In this document: in pieces, positions 1 through 4,867 of the stretch
How the letters are laid out: the number at the start of each line of letters is the position of its first letter
Position numbering within the stretch: position 1 is the stretch's first letter
Origin: Candidatus Peregrinibacteria bacterium CG10_big_fil_rev_8_21_14_0_10_49_16
GTDB taxonomy: Bacteria; Patescibacteriota; Gracilibacteria; Peribacterales; Peribacteraceae
NCBI GenBank assembly: GCA_002772605.1
Contig: PFDS01000051.1
Coordinates: 1-8,068, forward strand
Length of the DNA: 8,068 nt
Direction: 5' to 3'
Program-made: the position numbers and the translations under genes
The notes under the pieces: generated by a model
Databases searched by the model: none
Seen by the model: the letters and a program-made list of their open reading frames with translations, nothing else
Told to the model about the DNA's origin: nothing

Positions 1-698
1 ACTACCAAAAACGGTGCAAAGGCAATGCGGTCCTTGCGCGTTTTCTTTCCGGTCACGAGGAGAATACTCACAACAATACTGCCCAGAACATAACTCGCGA
101 CAAGCCAGTGAATCACTGCCGTCCAATGCCCGAGGAGCGCGCCCACTCCCGCGCCCAAAATGATGTCTCCACTCCCGACCCACATGCCTCGACTGAGAAT
201 CCACTGAGCGGCAAAGACACCGGCACCCAGAATCATGGCTAGATGATCAAACTGGCCGCTGCCCACTGCATAGAGAATCGCCCCGGTGACAAAGGGAATA
301 CTGAGCACATCGGGAACAGTCTGGGTTTTGACATCAATGATTGCGATCAGAAGAAGAAGCCAGAGAAGAAGGGCTAAGACTAAGGTGAGAATGAGAGAAT
401 ATGGGACAATCCACAGTGCCAATACAAAAAGGAATACTGTGGCCACTTCTGTGAAGGGATACAGCCAGTGAATGGACATCTTACACTGACGACATACTCC
501 TCTCTGTACAAGAAAACTCAGCACAGGAATAAGCTCTCTTATGGAAAGTTTTTTCAGGCACACTGAACATCGTGAACGCCCACCCATTCCCTTCTGCATT
601 GGTACACGAAATACGATCGTTGTCCCGAAACTCCCAAAGGTCAAACCAAGGAGAATGAAGAGGAGGGTAGTGAACCAAAGAAAAACCTCCGGCGTCAT
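1..698 (-). CDS. pilD: Type IV prepilin leader peptidase (PilD family), 3' end cut by window edge
   Basis: Membrane aspartic peptidase (family A24) that cleaves the leader of type IV pilins or pseudopilins and usually N-methylates the new N-terminus. 232 codons are visible, read on the minus strand from the ATG at 698-696. The N-terminal block GSFGTTIVFRVP (about 22-33) matches the family's GSF-N-V-RLP segment. It is followed by the zinc-type cysteine pairs C44/C47 and C69/C72 around LIPVLSFL and by YPFTE (80-84). The catalytic aspartates are D122 (IDVKTQTVPD) and D178 (GSGD); the usual Lys after the second motif is Ile here. Near the edge IAFAPFL (225-231) matches the conserved PFGPFL-like end, so only the last helix should be missing. 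Several hydrophobic segments cover residues 5-30 and 86-215. In-frame TAG sits two codons upstream, so this is the first possible ATG. No clear SD is present, so translation is probably coupled to the membrane protein 3 bases upstream. Confidence 0.93.
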   Translation of the reverse strand, partial: MTPEVFLWFTTLLFILLGLTFGSFGTTIVFRVPMQKGMGGRSRCSVCLKKLSIRELIPVLSFLVQRGVCRQCKMSIHWLYPFTEVATVFLFVLALWIVPYSLILTLVLALLLWLLLLIAIIDVKTQTVPDVLSIPFVTGAILYAVGSGQFDHLAMILGAGVFAAQWILSRGMWVGSGDIILGAGVGALLGHWTAVIHWLVASYVLGSIVVSILLVTGKKTRKDRIAFAPFLV

Positions 699-701
699 TG
701 G

Positions 702-1079
702 CTATACCAGAAATCCGAAGTACACCAGGACCAATCCCAGACCCAGAGCGGCACTTGCCGCCCACTCTATTTTATTCCCCCACCATTTGACAAAATCGAG
801 CATGAGTCTTGGTGCAATGAGAATCACGATACCTTTAATGAACGCCACCCAGCCGATAAGCGTGACGAGAACGGCCCAGTCCGACCCCCAATAGTTGTGG
901 AGGTATGTCACACAGAACCCAATCATCAATGCAATCGCTCCGCCATAGTACATGAGAGCGGGACTCTTGCTGAAATCCGCCAACACCATTTTGTAGTGCT
1001 TCTTCTCAACGAGAAATCCAATGCCCACTACGATGTAAAGCACACCGAAGAGCTGCGCGAGAAACTGAGAGAGTTGCAT
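702..1079 (-). CDS. Small four-helix integral membrane protein, unknown function
   Basis: A 125-residue hydrophobic protein with about four predicted membrane segments (roughly 6-22, 40-58, 66-88 and 105-122 from the ATG). Short polar loops are rich in Lys, Tyr and Trp, such as EKKHYK and the LHNYWGSDW region. I do not recognise the family; it has no cysteine pairs or catalytic motif. I chose ATG at 1079-1077; a TTG at 1088 would add three residues. Neither start has a clear SD, and only a TACAAT-like -10 box (minus strand, about 1111-1106) is visible upstream. The stop TAG lies 3 bases from the prepilin peptidase start in the same frame, so the two are probably one operon. This does not prove a pilus role. 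A membrane protein is certain from composition; function is open. Confidence 0.75.
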   Translation of the reverse strand: MQLSQFLAQLFGVLYIVVGIGFLVEKKHYKMVLADFSKSPALMYYGGAIALMIGFCVTYLHNYWGSDWAVLVTLIGWVAFIKGIVILIAPRLMLDFVKWWGNKIEWAASAALGLGLVLVYFGFLV

Positions 1080-1179
1080 AGAGAACAAGGGGAAATATGG
1101 GTTCTATTGTAGGAAGAGACAAGGAAATTTGCATTTGTTTCTCTTGTAAAAGTGTGTTCCAGAGCATGGTACACTAGAT

Positions 1180-1207
1180 TTGACAAATATTAATTACATG
1201 ATACACT
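1180..1207 (+). promoter_or_regulatory. Sigma70-type promoter for the 1420 gene
   Basis: TTGACA at 1180-1185 is followed after a 16-bp AT-rich spacer by TACACT at 1202-1207. The -35 box is a perfect consensus and the -10 box matches 4 of 6, with transcription expected to begin near 1214. It points at the GC-rich gene about 205 bases downstream and is the best promoter in the window. Confidence 0.75.
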
Positions 1208-1213
1208 ATTCCA

Positions 1214-1419
1214 GTTCTGGCTTTAGGAAGCCAGAAGGTTCTTTTACAGGGAGGAGAGTTTCTCTCTATATGTGTGCAAGTAGTAGTGTGCGCCCTTCGA
1301 CAAGCTCAGGACGACACACTGCTGCTTGCACCGCTTGGATGCTGTGAAGAGAGAAGGTTCAGCACGTTGCTGGTCTTCATTTCACAGCTGAAAAGCACTG
1401 TTCTCTGGAGAGGAATCTC
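1214..1419 (+). promoter_or_regulatory. Structured 5' leader RNA of the 1420 gene
   Basis: Five hairpins are visible between the predicted transcription start and the ATG. P1 is TTCTGGCTT/AAGCCAGAA with a TAGG loop (1215-1236), directly at the 5' end. P2 is GAGAG-TTT-CTCTC (1254-1266), just after a purine-rich AGGGAGGAG. P3 is a 17-bp stem (1274-1331) with two G.U wobbles. P4 is a nested stem: CTGTGAA 1342-1348 with TTCACAG 1381-1387, GAAG 1353-1356 with CTTC 1375-1378, and CAGCA/TGCTG closing CGT at 1360-1372. P5 is GAGA-GGAA-TCTC (1408-1419), which puts part of the SD in a GNRA-type loop immediately before the start codon. The gene-free stretch 1080-1419 holds this leader, its promoter and nothing else I can support. 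The structure suggests translational or attenuation control; no known riboswitch class was recognised. Confidence 0.5.
1274..1331 (+). repeat. Palindromic hairpin carrying the CCTTCGACAAGCTCAGG repeat
   Basis: The arms GTGCAAGTAGTAGTGTG (1274-1290) and CACACTGCTGCTTGCAC (1315-1331) pair over 17 positions, two of them T.G in this strand. The apex contains CCTTCGACAAGCTCAGG (1294-1310), itself closed by CCT/AGG. I recall this 17-mer as a dispersed repeat in many bacterial genomes, from memory only. The wobbles would be A.C mismatches on the other strand, so the structure favours RNA read in the direction of the 1420 gene. Confidence 0.6.
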
Positions 1420-1914
1420 ATGAAAGCGTTCCACCTCGACGGTCCTCGGCGGTATCTCGGCCACGGACTCAAGTTCGCCGGAGGCGAACTGGTCCTCGGG
1501 CTCGAGACCACCGAAAGCGACAGTGTCCTGCTCTACGTCAGCGGAAAACGGGTCGGCGACAGCGCCATCCAGCTCGGCGAGAAGGCCCACATGATCACCT
1601 ACAGCCGCCGCGACGAGGATGGCCTCGTCGAAGCGATGGTGGTCCTCGACCCGGGAGGGAGTGTGAAGGTGTTCGAGCACGACTTGGTCGTATTCAACTC
1701 GCCGAAGCAGCAGAAGTTGCTGCTCATCGGGCTCGACAAGTGGCGGGATCCGGAGCCGCGATACCAGTCGAAGCGCGACCACGGCGACCGCCGCAAGGGC
1801 GGCAGCAAGCCGCAAGGCAAGCACCGCCAGCACGACGGCCAGCCGAGCCGCAATGGTCAGTTGACGACCGCCAAGCGCTTCTCGGTCACGGATGACACGC
1901 CGGCCAACGCGTAA
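1420..1914 (+). CDS. GC-rich orphan protein with basic, low-complexity tail
   Basis: A 164-residue protein of unknown family. Residues 1-105 look like a compact beta-rich domain (alternating strands such as GGELVLGLE, SVLLYVSGKRVG, VEAMVVLDPGG, SVKVFEHDLVVF). Residues 108-150 are dominated by Lys, Arg, Gln, Gly and His and look disordered, possibly nucleic-acid binding; that is inference. The start at 1420 has an SD-like GGAGAGGA (1407-1414) five bases away, and the upstream promoter and the terminator after the stop support a real monocistronic gene. Codons are strikingly rich in G/C at the third position (CTC, GTC, GGC, AAG), unlike every neighbour, which suggests transfer, unusual selection or very high expression. 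A long antisense open frame exists over the same DNA but is an effect of the high GC. There is no signal peptide or membrane segment. Confidence 0.75.
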   Translation: MKAFHLDGPRRYLGHGLKFAGGELVLGLETTESDSVLLYVSGKRVGDSAIQLGEKAHMITYSRRDEDGLVEAMVVLDPGGSVKVFEHDLVVFNSPKQQKLLLIGLDKWRDPEPRYQSKRDHGDRRKGGSKPQGKHRQHDGQPSRNGQLTTAKRFSVTDDTPANA

Positions 1915-1932
1915 GTCAACTCCTCCCTGTTA

Positions 1933-1970
1933 CCCCGCACCCCTCGCAAGAAGGGTGCGGGGCATTTTTT
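1933..1970 (+). terminator. Strong rho-independent terminator after the 1420 gene
   Basis: CCCCGCACCC (1933-1942) pairs perfectly with GGGTGCGGGG (1953-1962) around a 10-base loop, and CA then T6 (1965-1970) follows. It begins 18 bases after the TAA stop. GC-rich stem plus T-tract is the classic intrinsic form. Confidence 0.9.
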
Positions 1971-1974
1971 GTGT

Positions 1975-2018
1975 CATGGTGAGCCTGTCCGTCCGGCAGG
2001 CGGGCCTGTCGAACCATG
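1975..2018 (+). repeat. Nested palindromic intergenic repeat
   Basis: CATGGTGAGCCTGTC (1975-1989) and GAACCATG (2011-2018) form the two halves of a CATGGT...ACCATG bounded element. They are split by 21 bases (1990-2010, CGTCCGGCAGGCGG plus a second copy of GCCTGTC). Removing the 21 bases leaves a continuous GAGCCTGTCGAACCATG unit, so the short direct repeat GCCTGTC (1983-1989 and 2004-2010) flanks the extra DNA. It lies between a terminator and a promoter and its right end overlaps the TG of the extended -10 box. Confidence 0.6.
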
Positions 2019-2025
2019 CTATACT
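2017..2025 (+). promoter_or_regulatory. Extended -10 promoter for the 2103 gene
   Basis: TGCTATACT (2017-2025) contains a near-consensus -10 hexamer TATACT with an upstream TG, expected start near 2032. No convincing -35 box is found at the right distance, because that DNA is the GC-rich repeat. The TG is the last part of the repeat's ACCATG arm. Confidence 0.6.
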
Positions 2026-2030
2026 TCTTT

Positions 2031-2066
2031 TGCGAATGCAGTATTCGCACTGCTTTTTTACAGCAG
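2031..2066 (+). promoter_or_regulatory. Competing leader hairpins, possible attenuator
   Basis: Three helices share bases. TGCGAAT (2031-2037) pairs with ATTCGCA (2043-2049). GCAGT (2038-2042) pairs with ACTGC (2049-2053), followed directly by T6 (2054-2059), a small terminator shape. CTGCT (2050-2054) pairs with AGCAG (2062-2066). The first and third would prevent the second. The stems are short, so this may be only a 5'-stabilising hairpin at the mRNA start. Confidence 0.35.
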
Positions 2067-2102
2067 AGAGTTCTTCACTAGTACACACAGAAGGAGAAAC
2101 AC

Positions 2103-2468
2103 ATGACCATCAACAGCGACTGGTTTATTGCGTTGGCAACGGAAATTTCCAATTGCCATCCGCGACTGTACGTCAAAAAGGAGAGGCAATCGGACGAAGA
2201 CCACCTCCACCACTATCTGATGTGGCGATACCACATGGATGACGGAGACGAACAAATCGGCCATCAGTTGGAAGGCTACGGCCTGCTGGCAACAATGTAC
2301 CCACACCCACTACACGGTCTCCTCGATTTCATTCATGACGTGATGGAGTTCATTAAGAACAAGGAGGTGAACAATGCATACGAGGTAGGCATGCGCCTCA
2401 TCCGGAATGCAGGACTCCCCTTCTGCACCTCCGAAACATCCCGCAACGAGTGGGAAAAGCTCTTCTGA
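2103..2468 (+). CDS. Small acidic helical protein, unknown function
   Basis: A 121-residue soluble protein with no family I recognise. It is rich in His, Asp, Glu, Trp and Tyr, with a His/acid cluster around residues 31-52 (DEDHLHHY, WRYHMDDGDE) that could bind metal, which is inference only. Residues about 55-100 look helical (HGLLDFIHDVMEFIKNKEVN). The start is set by a strong AAGGAG at 2091-2096, six bases before the ATG, and the gene has its own promoter and 3' hairpin, so it is a monocistronic unit. Base and codon use resemble the rest of the window rather than the GC-rich gene upstream. There is no signal peptide and no membrane segment. Product is certain to be soluble; function unknown. 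Confidence 0.75.
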   Translation: MTINSDWFIALATEISNCHPRLYVKKERQSDEDHLHHYLMWRYHMDDGDEQIGHQLEGYGLLATMYPHPLHGLLDFIHDVMEFIKNKEVNNAYEVGMRLIRNAGLPFCTSETSRNEWEKLF

Positions 2469-2479
2469 TCTCTGCTGAC

Positions 2480-2514
2480 TGTAGAGACGTCCCATCGGGA
2501 CGTCTCTACATTTT
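2480..2514 (+). terminator. Perfect 14-bp palindrome, terminator-like, after the 2103 gene
   Basis: TGTAGAGACGTCCC (2480-2493) pairs without mismatch with GGGACGTCTCTACA (2497-2510) around ATC, followed by TTTT (2511-2514). It starts 11 bases after the TGA stop. The T-tract is short for a terminator, and the near-symmetric sequence has the look of a dispersed palindromic repeat used as a terminator. Confidence 0.7.
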
Positions 2515-2522
2515 GCTACACT
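2514..2522 (+). promoter_or_regulatory. Extended -10 promoter giving a leaderless start at 2529
   Basis: TGCTACACT (2514-2522) is an extended -10 with hexamer TACACT (2517-2522). Transcription is expected about 7 bases after the box, which is the A of the ATG at 2529. There is no room for an SD. The TG overlaps the T-tract of the preceding terminator. Confidence 0.55.
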
Positions 2523-2528
2523 GTCACT

Positions 2529-3476
2529 ATGCCCCGCATAACCTTTGTCGAAGTCGACCCCGAAGACACCCACTTGGTTACAGACACATTTCCCGATGCG
2601 ACTATCATCTCCACTCCCCTCAGTGAAGCAGATGCATTGAAAAAGTGCGCAGGTACGGAAATTTTCTCCGGCATGGTCTACTCTCCCATTGGTGAAACAG
2701 AACTGAAGAAACTCCCAAACCTCAAGCTTATCTGCACACGATCTGTCGGATTCGACCACATCGACCTCCATGCGTGTACGAAACGTCACATCACCGTGTG
2801 TCATGTTCCCGACTACGGATCACATGTGATCGCGGAACATGTCTTTGCCCTGTTACTATCCGCAGTGCGTCACATCCGTGAAGCGGACGAGCGCGTGGAA
2901 CATCACGAATTCGATTATCACGGACTGCGGGGGATCGCCCTGAAAGGAAAAACACTCGGCGTGATCGGTACCGGAAAAATCGGCAGCTGCGTCTGCCGTA
3001 TCGCTCACGGATTCGGCATGCCGATCCTCGCATACGACATTTATCCCAATACTCAACTCGAGCAGTACGGGTTGCGGTATACCGACCTTGAGGACGTTCT
3101 CTCGCAGAGCGATATCATCACGCTCCATACGCCGGCAACCCCGGACACAGAGCACATGATTAACCGAGAAACAATCCTGCACATGAAAGACGGCGTCATT
3201 CTCGTGAATACCGCACGCGGCTCTCTCATTGACACACCGGCAATCGTTGACGCACTTCGCTCGGGAAAAATGCAGTACGCGCTTCTGGATGTGCTGGAGC
3301 ACGAGAAGAGCGTGCAAGAGGATGCCAAGCTCATTGCCTTGCCCAACGTCATCACTACTCCGCACATTGCGTTCTTCACCAATGAAAGCGTGGAACGCAT
3401 GTACCGTGAATGTATCACGTCCATCGAACAGTTCTTAGCAGGAAAAGAACCCGACCATATGGTGAAACCTCTATGA
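2529..3476 (+). CDS. D-isomer-specific 2-hydroxyacid dehydrogenase (D-lactate dehydrogenase-like)
   Basis: A 315-residue soluble NAD-dependent oxidoreductase that interconverts a 2-keto acid and a D-2-hydroxy acid. The N- and C-terminal parts form the catalytic domain, with SVGFDHID (72-79) typical of the family. The nucleotide-binding domain carries GTGKIG (147-152), a GxGxxG loop, and D170 at the end of the second strand, which favours NAD over NADP. The catalytic set is R230 (NTARGSLID), E259 (LLDVLEHE) and H279 (TPHIAFF). Spacing is close to that of SerA-type enzymes. No ACT domain is present, so D-lactate dehydrogenase or a broad hydroxyacid reductase is likelier than phosphoglycerate dehydrogenase. 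Substrate cannot be fixed from sequence. The mRNA appears leaderless. The gene ends in ATGA shared with the GH79 start, so the two are translationally coupled. Confidence 0.93.
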   Translation: MPRITFVEVDPEDTHLVTDTFPDATIISTPLSEADALKKCAGTEIFSGMVYSPIGETELKKLPNLKLICTRSVGFDHIDLHACTKRHITVCHVPDYGSHVIAEHVFALLLSAVRHIREADERVEHHEFDYHGLRGIALKGKTLGVIGTGKIGSCVCRIAHGFGMPILAYDIYPNTQLEQYGLRYTDLEDVLSQSDIITLHTPATPDTEHMINRETILHMKDGVILVNTARGSLIDTPAIVDALRSGKMQYALLDVLEHEKSVQEDAKLIALPNVITTPHIAFFTNESVERMYRECITSIEQFLAGKEPDHMVKPL

Positions 3477-4867
3477 CGTCCACAACAACTTCCATTCGCG
3501 TAAGCGCATTCCCGATTGCGAACATTGACGAAACGTACCTCTCCTTTGCGATCGATACGTCGTACATGCTGGGCGGGTGGTGGTGGGGAGATAGACATGT
3601 GCGTTTCAATCCCACTATCGGCGCCAATCGCATAGACCCTGCAGATCTCTCACACGCACAACTCATTCGGTACGCAAAAGCATTGGGGCCAAGCATACTC
3701 CGTATCGGAGGAACAGAAGCAGATACGGTGTGGTATGACATCGATCACTCACGGAAGAAACCAAACGGTTGTCGTCTCACGCTTACAAAGAAACGATGGG
3801 AAGAGATTCTTACATTTGCAGAAGCTATCGATGCACGCATTCTGTTCACGCTCAATGCTGCAAAACATGTCCATACCGCATCTCTCATACAGTACACACG
3901 GAACAGGACCGACCGTATTGCCGCATGGGAATTCGGCAATGAAGTGAATGCCTACCCTGTAACACACATCCATCGACTTCGCCGCTTGCAATACATTCGC
4001 GACCTCGCCGTGCTGCGAACAACACTCAACGAACATGGCGACGGCAAGATTGCAGCATTCGGCAGCATCATTTGGCCTGTGATCGGTGAGCCATTTTCTT
4101 ACCTCAAAAAACCTCTCTCGCAAACCGAGCAACTGCTGATGAACGCTGCCCACCCCGATATCATCACATGGCACTACTATCCGCAACAATCTACACGCTG
4201 CCCGATGCGAACCTGTAGGGCATCGGCACAGACGCTCCTGAGCCCAAAAACATTCATCCGCGCATCACATTACGCAGAACAGATACACACATGGACACAA
4301 AAATATGCACACGCAGACGTGTGGCTTGGAGAAACCGGCCCAGCACTCTGCGGCGGAGAACCTGGACTGTCTCAAAGTTTTTTCAGCAGTCTCTGGTGGC
4401 TCATACATCTGGGAGAAATGGCCAAACACCATCAATCCTGCATCATTCGCCAAACGCTTATCGGTAGCGACTACGGCCTTATTGATGACAACACCATGCA
4501 GCCCAATCCCGATTACTGGACCTCGCTTCTCTGGAAGAGGCTTATGGGACAAGAAGTGCTTGATGTACAGATTGATGGACCGGAAGAATTGAGAGTGTAC
4601 GGACATAGAAATCCAAAGACTGGACAAAGGTGTTTTTTACTTATCAATACACATCCCACGCAACCATTTTCTGTACACCTATCAGAAGGAACGAAAACTC
4701 TCTACCATCTCAGCAATCCAAATCTCCTGGAGAATTCCCTCTATTTGAACAATAAAGTAGTTCAGAAATTTGAAGATATAAAAGGACTGAAAATGAATGA
4801 ACATGAAATACATATTGGTGGATATGAGGCAGTCTTCATCCAAGAAACATCCTCTCCCCCCAACTAA
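3473..4867 (+). CDS. Heparanase-like glycoside hydrolase, family GH79
   Basis: A 464-residue retaining glycosidase of the family that includes heparanase and beta-glucuronidases cleaving glucuronoside bonds. A TIM barrel covers about 15-360 and a C-terminal beta-sandwich about 365-460. LRIGGTEAD (76-84), WEFGNE with acid/base E157 and WLGET with nucleophile E287 match heparanase, as do the following GG (294-295), IIRQTLIGSDYGLID (324-338) and PDYWTSLLWKRLMG (346-359). ATG at 3473 overlaps the dehydrogenase stop by 4 bases; a longer frame begins at 3410 but lies within the dehydrogenase. There is no SD, so coupling is likely. No signal peptide or anchor is visible, so the protein should be cytoplasmic, odd for an enzyme of extracellular polysaccharides. 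Exact substrate (glucuronide, heparan-like or another uronide) is open. The segment at 240-255 (with CPMRTCRASA) looks longer than in animal heparanase. Confidence 0.88.
   Translation: MTSTTTSIRVSAFPIANIDETYLSFAIDTSYMLGGWWWGDRHVRFNPTIGANRIDPADLSHAQLIRYAKALGPSILRIGGTEADTVWYDIDHSRKKPNGCRLTLTKKRWEEILTFAEAIDARILFTLNAAKHVHTASLIQYTRNRTDRIAAWEFGNEVNAYPVTHIHRLRRLQYIRDLAVLRTTLNEHGDGKIAAFGSIIWPVIGEPFSYLKKPLSQTEQLLMNAAHPDIITWHYYPQQSTRCPMRTCRASAQTLLSPKTFIRASHYAEQIHTWTQKYAHADVWLGETGPALCGGEPGLSQSFFSSLWWLIHLGEMAKHHQSCIIRQTLIGSDYGLIDDNTMQPNPDYWTSLLWKRLMGQEVLDVQIDGPEELRVYGHRNPKTGQRCFLLINTHPTQPFSVHLSEGTKTLYHLSNPNLLENSLYLNNKVVQKFEDIKGLKMNEHEIHIGGYEAVFIQETSSPPN
4199..4228 (+). repeat. Short imperfect inverted repeat inside the GH79 gene
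   Basis: TGCCCGATGC (4199-4208) pairs with GCATCGGCA (4220-4228) with one bulged C. It encodes the CPMRTCRASA segment, a loop between the HYY strand and the nucleophile strand that is some 8 residues longer than in human heparanase by eye. It may be a small insertion or chance. Confidence 0.3.

Noticed and set aside
541..894. Plus-strand frames in 286-1112
   Set aside because: They lie opposite the prepilin peptidase and small membrane protein, which have clear family motifs or membrane helices; the plus frames show none.
1270..1347. 25-codon upstream ORF (MCASSSVRPS...) in the leader
   Set aside because: The purine-rich AGGGAGGAG ends 13 bases before the ATG, too far for a good SD, and most codons lie in the palindrome; a leader peptide cannot be excluded.
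1306..1833. Long minus-strand open frame of 175 codons opposite the GC-rich gene
   Set aside because: It is a Leu/Val/Ala-rich mirror of a high-GC3 gene; the plus strand has promoter, SD and terminator, while the minus frame has none.
3410..3472. Longer N-terminus for the GH79 gene
   Set aside because: It lies entirely in the dehydrogenase coding region; the ATGA overlap at 3473 is the natural start.
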